NCBI RefSeq assembly: GCF_028009165.1
Contig: NC_079243.1
Span: forward strand, 372,001-436,000
DNA length: 64,000 nucleotides
Source: Akanthomyces muscarius
Taxonomy: Eukaryota; Ascomycota; Sordariomycetes; Hypocreales; Cordycipitaceae
Direction: 5' to 3'
Shown: positions 44,023 to 54,981 of the stretch, piece by piece
Layout of the letters: every line of letters starts with the position of its first letter
Numbering within the stretch: the stretch's first letter is position 1
The notes under the pieces: generated by a model
Seen by the model: only the letters and a program-made list of their open reading frames with translations
Told to the model about the DNA's origin: nothing
The model's database searches: none
Translations under genes and position numbers: made by a program

Positions 44023-44364
44023 ATGGGCTTGAGGCGCCTCAAGATTCGTATACCTGGCTGGCTGCGGCCTAGACGCTGGCGGCGCAAACCTCGCAAACCT
44101 CGCAAACCTCGCAAACCTCGCAAACCTACGGCAGCGAGGAACTCGGCATTACCTTTGACAGGTAGCCTATCGGTTTCTACGTGCACTACATTTCCAGTCG
44201 ACCAGATTGTCAGCATCAATCGCGAACTCGGAAGGGACCGTCTCGAGTTTGCGCGTCTCCGATATTTATCGCGAGGCATTTTCGACCCGATGGTTGTCGA
44301 AGTTGGGCAGCAGTGCAATGCATTGCTAGATCACATAGAGCACTCAATTACAATACTATCATAA
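44023..44364 (+). CDS. Hypothetical protein with KPR repeat, 113 aa
   Basis: Frame from ATG 44023 to 44364. Residues 20-36 are five Arg-Lys-Pro units encoded by a 9-bp DNA repeat. The C-terminal 55 residues read like folded protein (DQIVSINRELGRDRLEFARL, MVVEVGQQCNALLDHIEHSI). A TATATA at 44006 is too close to the ATG, so the start is uncertain, and an in-frame ATG at 43930 exists. A minus-strand frame overlaps it. I prefer the plus strand for its more protein-like C-terminus. Confidence 0.35.
   Translation: MGLRRLKIRIPGWLRPRRWRRKPRKPRKPRKPRKPTAARNSALPLTGSLSVSTCTTFPVDQIVSINRELGRDRLEFARLRYLSRGIFDPMVVEVGQQCNALLDHIEHSITILS
44083..44127 (+). repeat. 9-bp repeat CGCAAACCT, 5 copies
   Basis: Five perfect copies encode the Arg-Lys-Pro repeat of the overlapping frame. 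Confidence 0.97.
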
Positions 44365-44576
44365 GTTGCAAAGAAATTAAACGAGAAAAGAAAGCTACAT
44401 TAATCTAACCCTAAATCCCCTCTTCCGTGCTCTGCTCTTTTACGCTATGCCCTGCTACGCTATGCCCTGCTACGCTCTGCTCTGCCCTTGTGACCCGACG
44501 CATATGAGGGGATATGATTGTCAAAAAAGTGGAATAAGCATCAAAAGTCACGGTATAGGAGCGAAAATTGAGAGAG

Positions 44577-46406
44577 CTACATGTAATGCCTATGCACTAG
44601 TCTCTCATCTGACAACCCAGCGCATCGTATCTCCATGGAGCTCTGGCTGCTGCTCGTCTCACTAGTCCTTCGGTAGCGCCGCCTTTTCCCGTACCGAGAG
44701 GAGAACAGAAACATCGCTGCCCCTAATAGCGCGCTACCGCTAATAGCACCAATAGCAACCCCAGCTGTCGTGACTTTCTGTTTGGCAGTCTGTCGACCAC
44801 CACTGTTTGCAAAGATGTCGCCAGGGGAATTGGGTGTCGCGCCAGTCCTAGAAGCGCCTGTGGTATGTGTAGCTCCAGACGATGTTAGAGACCCTGCTTG
44901 GACGGTGAGCCTACTGGTCCAGGAAGAATCAGCAGTTGGCTCATTCGACGTGTCCAGAGTGGTAGAATAGTTGAGGCTTATATCCTCTCGTGTGGTGGAG
45001 ATGCCAGCATCGGAAGACACAGCTGACGTCGCGTTGCGCGTGGGCTCCGGCGTCATTTCAGTGACTGACGTGTTGTCTGTTTGAATCATATGAGCTTTGT
45101 TTGCAAAACTATCGACAGTGTTTGTACTTGTGGTTCGTGCTGCCGTGTTCGACACTGTGGATTTTGACACAGATTCCGAGGAGGACTGTGACGTCGATCC
45201 TGATTGTCGCGATGATGCAGTGGCCTGCTGGTTTGCCGTAATTGGCGCAGAACTAGAAGTTACGGTGTCCGATAGAACTGATCATGCATTAGTAGGGTTC
45301 AATCAGATGCATGTATGATCGCGGACAGTACCTGGGCTGGCTGGCTGTTTCGAGCTTGTGGCTGTGATGGAACCTGGCGTCGACAGACTATTCGTACGAG
45401 CTGGGGTTGCAAATAATGTAGACGGGAGTGGCTGGGTCGTCTTTGAGTTCCCATTCAATGCAGTCGCAATCGGTGATGCTGGTATACTCATATCTTCCGG
45501 TGTTGAAACTGGGGCGGCCGAGACATTCACGTGTGGCGTGGTTTGCTCTGTGTCTTCAGTGGTGGTCGTGAAGCTTGGTGACAGCGGTCTGCTCGTACTG
45601 CCTAGAGCCGAGTTTGAGGCAGATACGGGAGTCTGACTTGTGTCTGAGTGTCCAGTGGTTGTGAGGATGTCTGGTGGTGGTGATTTGTTCGTGCTGGTCG
45701 GGCTTACAACTGAGGAAACGGTGGACAGCGAAGGCGAGGAAGCAGCCGTGGGCAATTCAGATGAGAAATGAGAGCTGAATAATGCGGTTAGGGAAGTAGA
45801 GGTGGCCACTGTAGTTGGGGAAGTAGAGGTGGACAACTTAGGTGAGAAAGTAGACGTGGGCAATACGGGCGAGGAAGTTGAGGAGGGGAATGCGGTTGGG
45901 GGAGCAGAGGTAGGCAACGCAGGTGAAGTTTGCGTGGTGAGAGGGTTTTCAATGAGCGTAGGTGGATTGCTTGCGACTCGCGAGGTCAAGCCTGAAGATA
46001 CCAGTACTTGGGGAGTAGAGACAGGATAATCGGGTGCTGCTAGCTCCGTTGTGGTGGCGTCCGACGTGATCGAACCTGGAAATTGGGGCGTTGGCAAGGG
46101 AGCGGCCGCGGACGTAGGCTCAATAGTCACCAGGGTTACGACGCTCAGTGAAGTAGGCAACGTCTCCGAGATCAAAGTATGATCAAGAGTCTGTGAGATC
46201 GTCGTCGGTGTAGATAGCGTGAGCTCCTGTGTGAGCTCCTGTGTGAGCTCTTGTGTTGTTGTCTCTGAGACAGCCGGAGAAGTCGAGTTACGATAGCGGC
46301 GGATGATGCGATGACCCGGCGTCATGTTGTCGTATACTCCCGAAAGAGAACTCGCGATAGTTAGGTGCACCAGGGTGGCAACGGGCAAGATCCTTCGTAG
46401 CATCAT
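44577..46406 (-). CDS. Mucin-like single-pass membrane protein, 591 aa
   Basis: Two exons, 46406-45332 and 45277-44577, joined over a 54-nt intron (GTACTG donor, TACTAATG branch, GATCAG acceptor). Residues 1-19 are a signal peptide (MMLRRILPVATLVHLTIAS). About 490 residues follow that are extremely Ser/Thr/Pro-rich with short repeats (QELT three times near residue 55, LPTST-like units around 175-215) and several Asn-glycosylation sites. Near residue 530 lies one membrane helix (AGVAIGAISGSALLGAAMFLF) followed by KRRRYRR and a Ser-rich cytoplasmic tail. This is the architecture of wall-stress sensors such as Mid2/Wsc, but the WSC domain is absent. A surface mechanosensor or adhesin role is inferred. 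Confidence 0.75.
46219..46256 (-). repeat. 12-bp coding repeat (QELT)
   Basis: Three near-perfect units of CTCACACAGGAG type in the N-terminal part of the mucin-like protein. Confidence 0.8.
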
Positions 46407-47306
46407 GTCACTGTTGCGACAGGCAGTACGGGGTCTTGTGGGCCAGGATTTTCTGCAACATAATTTTGCGAGCAGCTCGAGGCTTTCGAAACAGTCCCAT
46501 CCTCGGTGGTATTTTAATAACAGATATTCAATTGTCTTATGTGCGACGCATAGGTGTATAATGCTGTCGCAAAGGGATGACCGGCGTCAGTGCATCAAAA
46601 AGTGACCTTCAGGCTGTTGCGTCATCCTCCCACCCACAAGGAATAGACCCTAGCAGAGCACCGGCCGCTTCTCATTGAAAACTAGGCAGCACAAGGTGAC
46701 ATTCGCTTTCTGGCCTGACACGACAAAAATGGATTCGCAGAAAGCAGTCTGAAAAGGCAAGTCGGAAACTGATGGGTGCTGGTTCATGACTGCTAGCTAA
46801 GGCTGGTAGAGTCCAGCATCAACCCCGGCTAGCGAAGGAAAAAGTAGGATGAGTCATTTTACCGAAACGAATCAACCCCGACTAGAAGGGATGAATTCAG
46901 GCTCGGCACAGTTCGCAGCAAGGACGCTGCTAGGATGGGGGAGGACAAGAGACAAACTCGGTACAGCAGGTAAGCCAGCGGGCTAGGTTGCTAGAGCGCT
47001 GTTCGGCGCCGTGCTAGGGCCGCTGGGAGCTGCTAGCTGCTGCTGGTTGCTGGAACCCTGCTTAGCACGACCCAATGTACCTACCTCAGGTATTATTCGC
47101 GATGGATGAAGGCGGCAATGCTGCTCGCTGATGGAGTCCATAGGGGAGGTCTAAAAATGCTTTGGTCTCGCGCGGTACTTTACAGTACAAAAATCTTGCT
47201 TCATGTAACGTTAATGCATAGTGCATTGTCGCCAGCCCAGCCAGGTGTTCTGCTAAATGACCGTCCGACAATAGGATTGGAGTTCTTCATGATGCATAGT
47301 TACATC
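46407..47306. other. Intergenic, no confident gene
   Basis: 0.9 kb with a GCTG/GCTA-rich low-complexity patch near 46980-47055 and no supported gene. Confidence 0.6.
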
Positions 47307-47750
47307 CTACTCCGAAAATTTTCTTTTCTTTCCATTATGGGCCATAGCAACCCCATCTGCAGACAAATCCTCGAGTCTTCTCTGCAACATCTGTATCGTC
47401 TGGCGCTGGGACGAGGCCAAGGCTTGGCCGTCCAACCAGGAGGCTCGCAAGAGACCGCTCTGGGCTTGGATTGTCTGGTCCCGCTGCCGCAGTCCGCTCA
47501 GCACTTCCGCAATAGCCTCCTTGTGCTGATTGAGGTCAAATTCCAGCATTTTTCGTTGAAATGACTCTTCTTCTAGCTTGTCGTGTTCCTCTGAGAGTAG
47601 ATGATGAAGCTCCGTGTTGGCTTTCTCTTGGCTCTTAATTTGCTGCTCGAGATCGCTAATGCGGCTTTGCATTCTAGAAACGCTAGTTCTCGCTGTATCA
47701 GTCTCAATGGCGGCTGGATTGCATGGCTCGTTGTCTGCTAGCATGGACAT
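47307..47750 (-). CDS. Small coiled-coil protein, 147 aa
   Basis: Single frame from ATG 47750. Residues 20-125 are almost continuous heptad-patterned helix (ISDLEQQIKSQEKANTELHH, KLEEESFQRKMLEFDLNQHK, TIQMLQRRLEDLSA). The C-terminus ends GKKRKFSE, a plausible nuclear localisation signal. No family recognised. It is one of the short coiled-coil genes of this region. Confidence 0.6.
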   Translation of the reverse strand: MSMLADNEPCNPAAIETDTARTSVSRMQSRISDLEQQIKSQEKANTELHHLLSEEHDKLEEESFQRKMLEFDLNQHKEAIAEVLSGLRQRDQTIQAQSGLLRASWLDGQALASSQRQTIQMLQRRLEDLSADGVAMAHNGKKRKFSE

Positions 47751-48112
47751 AATTAGTATTCAATTCGTGCCTTTTTAGTGCAGTGTTCTTAGCAGGTGAA
47801 AGAGGAAAATGGCACATCAACCAGAGAGAATGGGTTGCGTACAAGCATATAGTGTGTGAACGAGGCTACCTATAAATGTTGGTAACGGAAGGTGTCAATG
47901 CCTGGCTTTAGGCGCTAGTACTGGCCATGTGGACGGAAGTCGAGAAAATAGGATCAGAACTGGGCAAGGCCTCTTCGGCACGCAGTGGAATGAGTATACT
48001 TTTCGAGTTACGAAGCACTACCATAGCCTATTCGTCCATTCTCGCATTTCAAAAGCAAACATATAGCATTGTCTCCTCCCAGAAGCCGTCCATCTTGAAG
48101 AAGAGAGTAAAC

Positions 48113-48875
48113 ATGGAGCATTTCGGAAGTTGGAGCACAATCTGGCAGTACGCCGTGCCAACAGTCTTTTCTTTGGCGGTCGCGTCTTTTGGCTTGACCG
48201 CCGGCAGTAAAACGAAAGGCATACTTACTCTTTCGGCAAGCGTTCGACGACTTGACTGATGCTGACTTCGTTGCTGACCGTAGCCTGCAGTTCAACCACC
48301 ACCTCAACCGCCGTGGGTTTCCGTCCGTGCCAGATCCACTGCAGACCATTGTGTCCCAGGCGACCCAAGCAGGCAGCGACCTGGCTACACAGGCCACACG
48401 TGTGACTGATCAAGCCAACAGCCTCGTGAGCAGTGCAACGGCGGCGGCGGAGCACCTCGTTGATCAACTCTTGCCACGGGCGGTAACAGTGGGTACAACG
48501 AAATCATGTTTTGACTTTGGTCACGAGAAATGTTACGGCTTCAATTTTATGCAGCCACTACTCTGGCTTTGCTTCGGCTTTTTTGTCCTCGCCTGTGCGT
48601 TCGTTGTATTGACGTATCGGCATCGACGACCAAGTCTGCACCTGATCGGGTTCTGGTTTGGCATCCTGGCATGGGTCAGCTCGCTGATTTCGGCGTTTGT
48701 TGTTATTCTTATTTACTGGACTGCGGAAAGGGCGCGGGGAGTGGGCGACGGCAGCGTGAAGAAAGGCGTGGTGTTTTATCTTGTCTTTGCGAGCGTGGCA
48801 GTTGCTACCATACATCTATTCTTCAGTTCTAGAACAGTGCTCCGACTCGTATCGGTTGCTGGCCAGCCTTTGTAG
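48113..48875 (+). CDS. Sur7/PalI-like tetraspan membrane protein
   Basis: The N-terminal exon begins at ATG 48113 and reads through a first hydrophobic segment (VFSLAVASFGLTAG). A second frame carries the rest to the stop at 48875, so an intron must lie between about 48215 and 48290. Two junctions fit: GTAAAA...GGCAAG (34 nt, very short) or GTTCGA...CTGCAG (50 nt, weak donor). The second part has a polar, probably extracellular region with Ala/Thr/Gln helices and a Cys pair (SCFDFGHEKC), then three membrane helices (about 48550-48600, 48640-48720 and 48770-48825). The layout matches fungal Sur7/PalI-type proteins of eisosomes or pH sensing, inferred from topology only. Confidence 0.55.
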
Positions 48876-49248
48876 AAGTAGCAGGCCTGAGAAGAGAGCA
48901 GTTAGCCGGCGAGCAGTGCCGGCGAAGAGTGCCAGAAGTGCATTTTCGCTCTGGGTTGATTGGTACATTGTTCTAGGTAGAAGCATCAATAAGTATTAAA
49001 TACGATTGCATAGGGGTTTCACTATTTCAACAATAATTGCGCAGCAGTTCACCATCCTAAACATCTCTTGATTGCTGTTTTCTCTACTTCTGATGACTAT
49101 ATACATAAAACTCGTCTATGCTCAAAACTTGCAACAGTCGAGTTCACAAAATTACATGTGTTTCCGCTAGCATTGGTCCTTGCCATGTTGCAGCTAGCAA
49201 GGAGGGCAATGGTGCCCCTTAGGTGGAAGACAGCACAAGGACAGTAAC
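48876..49248. other. Convergent intergenic region
   Basis: 3' ends of the two flanking membrane-protein genes. Nothing else seen. Confidence 0.6.
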
Positions 49249-49811
49249 CTACGGACTATTCCTCATCCGCGGCAGTACCACGAACGCGGATACAGCAAAA
49301 GATGGAATCATAACCACGAGCCAGGCTGCCGCAACCCCTACAGTGATCTTGGACGCCACCGACCACAGCCCGTGCTGCATGCGGTAAACGCTCAGCAAGG
49401 CAGAGCCTAGACCAGTCCCCGCATGAATCATGGTCGGTCTGCTCAGCATTAGAAACAGCTCGGCAGGCGGGTGTCAGGCGGCACTTACACAATAATGGCA
49501 CGATGCAGCCAGAGATAGTTCTCGCGCCAACGCCATGACAGCCAAGCCAATCCGGCAGCCGCCACTACGCTGGTCACCGCCGCTATACAAATCAATGGAA
49601 TGCTGCGCATGAGATGCACAGCAGACGTCCCCACCACCCCAGCATTGCTCAGAGCGGCCGAATTCTGGATTGTCGCGTACGTTGCCGGAGACACGAGAAA
49701 GACGGCGAGGAGCATCCAGGAACAGCACCCGGCCGCGGCCGAGTACCATGGCTCAATGTCTCGATCAATCTCCAACAGCATTCGATCATACCTGCTCAAC
49801 CTGTTCTTCAT
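49249..49811 (-). CDS. Multi-pass integral membrane protein, 170 aa
   Basis: Exons 49811-49489 and 49438-49249 join over a 50-nt intron (GTAAGT donor, TTCTAATG branch, GAGCAG acceptor). The start at ATG 49811 gives MKNRLSRYDRMLLEIDRDIE, followed by PWYSAAAG, a pattern I associate with uncharacterised fungal membrane proteins. An in-frame ATG at 49973 would leave only 8 bp to the stop of the neighbouring gene, so it is less likely. Four hydrophobic segments are visible, at about residues 24-48, 65-93, 105-120 and 138-162. Role unknown. Confidence 0.6.
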
Positions 49812-49981
49812 GTTGCTGGTCCAGCTTTTGTGTGTTTGACCTGCCCCGTGGTAGTTGCGTGCATATTCATATGCACAAAGCCACCACGCAAGGCAGCGGT
49901 TGCTCGTCCGGCCGTTAGACAACAATCGACTCGAGATGGCTTGGTCAATTAAGATGCGCTTCTTTCGCAACATGTTAAGTC

Positions 49982-50302
49982 TCAAATCACAGCGAAATTG
50001 GCCAGTCGTTTCCTGTCCTCGATTTCGCGTTGCTGCCGTGCCGCCGTCAGCATCTGTGAGATTCTCGTTACGGATTCGGCCATCTCGTGCAGCATCTTTC
50101 GGGCGTTGTCTGCCGCAAGGCGTAGTTTTGCGAGATCACATCTGAGCTGGGTAATCTCCCATTCTAGCGCGGTGATGATGTGTGCCTGCTGCTCCCGTTG
50201 CTCGTGAAGGATGGTCTCGTTCAGTGTGGTGAGGTCGAATGCATCTGAATACACACTAGAGGTGCGCCCTTGCGTTGGAGACATTGGGTTAGAGCTGGTC
50301 AT
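49982..50302 (-). CDS. Small coiled-coil protein, 106 aa
   Basis: Single frame from ATG 50302. A Ser/Thr-rich N-terminus of about 25 residues is followed by one long amphipathic helix (HEQREQQAHIITALEWEITQ, LRCDLAKLRLAADNARKMLH, AARQQREIEDRKR). A TATAAG-like box lies about 35 bp upstream. No family recognised. Similar in size and design to the other coiled-coil genes here, without clear sequence identity. Confidence 0.55.
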   Translation of the reverse strand: MTSSNPMSPTQGRTSSVYSDAFDLTTLNETILHEQREQQAHIITALEWEITQLRCDLAKLRLAADNARKMLHEMAESVTRISQMLTAARQQREIEDRKRLANFAVI

Positions 50303-50599
50303 GAGTAGGGGGAAAGGCTTCGTGTCGCTTGTCTTATACGTATAGTTGCGCTAGCTCCGATGTTGATAAATGATAGTACGGGTAAGTCATTCGGTAGGTT
50401 CGTATTGGACTGGAAGTAGTAGCCTGGACTGTAAGCTACGCGTGCATGTAGGAGCGATGAGGGCAAGGTATGCCACACGGACATGTCGGCTGGGAAACAG
50501 GAGCACACACTCTTTAAATACATTTTCTTCGTGACTGTATTAATATTAATACAAAACTATTTCACACCATTTGGTTTCTACTGTAAACTAAGATATGCG

Positions 50600-51766
50600 C
50601 TAGCGTATCGAAACCTGGCTTTGCTGCATCCAGCCGTGCTGCAACGGCGGCATGGCCATCCCCGCTTGCGTGCTGCTCGGCTCTGGCGCCAGCAGGAGAT
50701 TCACTATTCCCAGTGCATTCTGTGCCATCCTACGCCACGTTTCGCTTGCCAACAACCCTGGCTTTGGGGCGGCTGCCCGTCTGAAACTGTCTTGGCGTCC
50801 TAGCTGCGGCAGGGCGGTCGTGCTTGTGCTGGCGTCCTCTTGGTGGGCGATAACCACGGGCGGAGGTGCTGCTGCTGCTGCTTCCGCGACGGCCACGTCT
50901 TCACCAAAATTAGTGAAGAATGACTCATCGAGCAGATCCATCGTTTCAGTGGGTTGTTCGAATGATTGAGGGCCGCTCTCCACGGCCGAAGCTTCCATTG
51001 AACCTGGAGGAGCACAGTCGGCAGCAGCAGCGATGCCTCCACCTTGCGTAGCAGTGTCACGCGGGTCGGGCTGACGGCTAGCAGAAATTCGCTGCTCTGA
51101 GCCAACAGGAGATTGCTCGTGGGTAGTATTTAAGCCATGGTAGCTGCTGGATCTACTCCCGAAGAGGCTGCCGCTGCTACCAGAGGTACGGCCATCGCTG
51201 CTGCTGCCGCCGCCGCCATTGGTAGACTCTGCGTCCGGTGCGTCCTCGCTGTCTCCTCTGAACGTGTACACATCGTTATCGATCGTTTCCGAAGCCGTTG
51301 TTGGGTGCGTTCTCGCGCTGCGTCGTAGTGGTCGCTTGATCTGTTGGGTCTTGCCAGCCCGTCGACTAGCTCCAGTCGCGTTCGTACGTCGTCTGGAGGT
51401 GACTCTCTTCTTCTTAGGCTTCACTTTGGGCTGTGGTAGGCGCCCGGCCAGTGCCTCGGAAACCTTGTCCTTGTGGTTAGCGATATCCTTTCACAACGAT
51501 CTCGCAACATCAACGTCCAGACCAATACGTACAAGTCTGTTCAGGTCTGGCAGGGTTTCTCCCTCAGGTAATCGCGCCGCGATACGGTGGTATTTGTGTG
51601 TCGGATCCCAGTACACCATGGCGGCAAACACGTTAGCCCCGTCCGCCAGCTCTTCGGTCTTTCTCAGCACGCTGGGACCGCTCTTCCGGGCCTTCGCCTT
51701 CTCCGCGTAGTCGTGCGCGGCTTCCGTGCCGGGGTGTGCATCTTGCTCCATGCTTGCTACATCCAT
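50600..51766 (-). CDS. MADS-like protein with disordered tail, 367 aa
   Basis: Exons 51766-51533 and 51469-50600, with a 63-nt intron (GTACGT donor, CGCTAACC branch, CACAAG acceptor). Residues about 25-75 (KSGPSVLRKTEELADGANVF, then VYWDPTHKYHRIAAR and PDLNRLVRI) follow the shape of a degenerate MADS box: basic helix, 'L-RKA-EL', a beta strand, then a 'P-L--I' end. The call is pattern-based and tentative. The next exon starts DKVSEALAGRL and continues as a long Ser/Gly/Ala/Pro-rich tail with a bipartite basic signal (KPKKKRVTSRRR), so a nuclear regulator is plausible. A paralogue with the same intron position lies at 59459-60133. Confidence 0.55.
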
Positions 51767-52429
51767 ATTGGCTGGGTGTGCATTTGTGGTGCTGCCAACT
51801 TCCTGAAAGAACAAGTCAACAATGATGATCTACCACAGCTCGTACCGCGGTCTCCTAGCTTCCATATAGACATCACGGCGTCACATTGGCGCTGCCGCTC
51901 CTTTTCATCTTCCCAATACACCATCTTGTTACACAAGTGGCTCCCACCAGCAGTTGTGGTTCTACCACAGGGGTCTCTCGCCCATTAGTCTACAATTTGA
52001 CAATATGGGTCGTCTGGAAATGGCCTAAAGCGTTAGGCTGCTGCACGAAGTGGCTGCATTGAAACTGGACTCTCAAATTGTGGCGGCGGCAGGTATCTGC
52101 CTCATGAATGTTGGTTGTGTGCATTTGATACAGCTGTGCTAACGGCACTAGACCCGCACCTCAGAGCATCGAGACCAGCCTGTTACTCGCACGTTATTGT
52201 AAGAATCGGCGATCACCGGAGGCAAGCCGCGCGTGTGATTTTCCGTGTAGTAGGGTACGGCAGCCGCGCTGTTCCCCTCTGTCGTGCTAGGTTGGTTGGT
52301 TGGTTGGCCCATCCCGAGCCTTGACTCTCCGACTTGCAACCGATCTCATCGACCAACGTTTGCATCTACACCTTTGTGTCGACACCTTGACGGCGATATT
52401 TTTGCATCAGTTTTGCCGTGCTCTTCAAC
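51767..52429. other. Intergenic, no confident gene
   Basis: Contains a possible acceptor (TTCTTTCAG ending near 51804) that could bring an upstream exon to the MADS-like gene, but no in-frame first exon was found. Confidence 0.45.
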
Positions 52430-53248
52430 ATGCGTGTACCGCAGGACAACAAGAATACTTCGCCTAGGCGTAAACGATACGACAGACGCCGCCCTGGCTC
52501 CGCCAACAGCCGAGCGGTCCAGACGATGACACCACAGCCGTCGCCATCTCGCTTGTAGGGTACCCCATGTCTCTCTTTCTCCTGCCCATACTCATGCATT
52601 CCACAGAAACAGCCGCACGTCCACGGACAATCCCCAGCAGTCTGGTTCTTCGTATGTGCTTCCCCAGAGTCCCCGCAGCGATAGTGTCTGACCCATGAGT
52701 GAAGACCTCGCGAGTTGGTGGCAGAGTAAGCAGCGCCGGCCATCCGGGCGTGGCCAAAAAATCGAGTCAAGCACTGCTAATAAAAATTCAATTTGTAAAG
52801 GATAGAATCTATGCTCGCGACACTGCGTCTACGCCAAGGTTGGGAAGAGCTCAACGACGCTACCCGCGTTCCTTCTGCTGACAAAGACGCAGTCTTGGAT
52901 GCGAACGACGACACCCACGAGAAGCTCCTTCACATGAAAAATGAAGTGGAAAATATAAAGGAGAGCCTGGAGAACCTGGCTAGCCGCATCGACATGAGCG
53001 ACACCAGTCAGATCGTCCGCTTGGAAAGTAACATGGATGAGATGAAGAAGGCGGTGACGGAGATCGGCCAGAAGGTCGGTCGCATCGAAAGTGACGTGGC
53101 CAACATGAAAAGCCAGCTGGTTGAGTTCAGTAACATGAAGGCGGCCCTTGCCAGTCTCCAGGAGCAGCTTCAGATGCTTTTGAATGGAGGCATAATGCCC
53201 GATACTTTTCCAATGTATCCATTCGATCAGCCACCTCCTGGTGTCTAG
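52430..53248 (+). CDS. Coiled-coil protein, reading frame broken by in-frame TGA
   Basis: Two models share one frame. Upstream exons 52430-52554 and 52607-52691 (52-nt intron, GTAGGG...CCACAG) encode 69 Arg/Ser/Pro-rich residues and end at TGA 52689-52691. The frame continues past it to ATG 52695, then exons 52695-52725 and 52806-53248 (80-nt intron, GTAAGC donor, CTGCTAAT branch) give a 157-aa coiled-coil protein. Its helices run about residues 45-145 (DDTHEKLLHMKNEVENIKES, DEMKKAVTEIGQKVGRIESD). The C-terminus is Pro-rich. The shorter model is the safe one. The gene could be a pseudogene of a 227-residue protein, could use stop readthrough, or could start at 52695. Confidence 0.5.
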
Positions 53249-54981
53249 ACGTTCTAGCAAAACTTTTCGGGTCACACTACGAGTTGAGCAACTCCAGAGC
53301 CGTAACAAAGATCAATTTCATCCTGTACTACTTTAAAGCAGCCTTTTTGCCATTTTACACATGTTGCTTGCTCTTCCGGGCGACATTTGGCATAGTGGCC
53401 CGCATCGTCTCCAGCGTCAGCCAGCGGACGGAGAGCGGTCTTGCAACGCCAGTCGTGTAGCACTCGCTCTGGCGGCCATACCTGCACTCAGTGGCAGGCC
53501 TGCCAGGAAAGCCCTGCGTAGACACAACGGCCGCAGCCACTGCGACCCACTCGCACCTGCCTTTGTTTCTAGCAGTCAGGTTACTCTCCCCCCTTCTGGA
53601 TTTGACCACCTTGAGAAGCCGTCCGCCGTCCGATGGCCTGCAGCCGACGACTGGCATGATGGGTGTTGAGGTGACGCTTCAAACCCCGGGGACATCTGTG
53701 TGTTCATCATGTTCCCTGGCGCGGTCTGTCGTGCGCTACCCAAGCTCTATTACAACCACACCTTGCGTCCAACGCCTGCCAACACGCACGCCCCTAGAAA
53801 GATGGGGAGCAATAAGCGGGCGCCGTGCTGCAACGCTCAGAAGAAGAAGGCACTGGCTCCTTCAGGGGCCGCTACCCAGCGGCGAACCGACCCATACAGG
53901 CAATCAGTGGAGGGACCTTTGTGCTTCGGGCGCTTTTCCTACTACTGTTCCGGCTGGCGCGGCGCGAGGATAGATTTTTCTTGGTCCCTTTGTTCGTGCA
54001 ACTAAGACGCCGGCGCGCCCCACGAGCCAGGGCATGCCACGAGTCGTGTCATACGCTGGAGCACAAATTCAAGTGCATTCAGGTCCGAGCACGAGAATCT
54101 ATGGCTGAATCGTGTTCGGTCCTATCTGAGTGAGGTAATCTATCTATAGCTGGGAAGTCCGCGTACTCGCCATTGCATTCAGCGTTGGGAGTCTCACGCA
54201 CGATTTGGTCGCAACAGATGGATCAACCCACTGCGCATTTTCTAGCATCAAAAGTCTAACGCCACCATCATGGGTAGTCTGGCGCAGAAGTCAGCACATC
54301 TCGCAAGCCCACTTTCGTGGTTTCCTGCACACCAGGGCTGTCTGGGGAGTGATCGGCCGCATCCGACACCGTTTTTTTTATTAAGTTCGTTCAAAATGGC
54401 GGGGTTAACGGCGTTCGTGGGCCAGGTTCCAACGCGATCGGTTCTAGGTACCCCCGATTGTACTGGTAGCCTTGCTTCAACTGCGAGTAGCTAAAAACGG
54501 TGCCCTGAATTGTGCCTCACGTGGGTCTCTTCTCCCAGCCTGATTCTTCATTGCGCCGCCTCGGACTTCACGGCGCCCGAAATCGCCCAAACAGCTGGGC
54601 GGCTCGTCCGCTGGCTTTCACATAACGTGTCGATGTATCTAGCTACATGGCTACGAAAGCGCAGGCCAACTCGGACAGATGCCAGTTACGACATTCCTGC
54701 GGGCCATCCCCACCTGCATCGGCGCTTCAAGTGGTCGCCATTTCTTTGGTAGCACGGAGAGGAGCGAGGACCAGCGCAGGGTAACGCACAAAGCATGAAG
54801 AAGAAATCCCGCTACCTCCCATTCAATTTCGCCTCGATCTAAGAACGTTGATGCCTGCTACCGATCACAATGGCTGTCGCACAAGCTGTTGTACAACTAA
54901 GCCGGCGGTGAGCCCATATGCAAGCAAGCCGTCCGCGGCTCCGGTTGATAGCTACGCAATGAGCGCATATGGCTTTCGGCA
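53249..54981. other. GC-rich region with overlapping frames, no confident gene
   Basis: Many frames overlap on both strands between 53270 and 54130. A minus frame ending at 53272 has a Cys-containing stretch (HYAKCRPEEQATCVKWQKGC) that could be the end of a small Cys-rich protein, but no consistent upstream exons were found. The rest shows nothing. Confidence 0.4.

Noticed and set aside
44402..44420. Telomere-like TAACCCTAAA (also CTAACCCTAA near 42741)
   Set aside because: Single units only; no array of TTAGGG repeats, so no telomere is present here.
53355..54133. Several overlapping GC-rich frames
   Set aside because: Frames on both strands have similar length and none has a family, a promoter or consistent splice sites.
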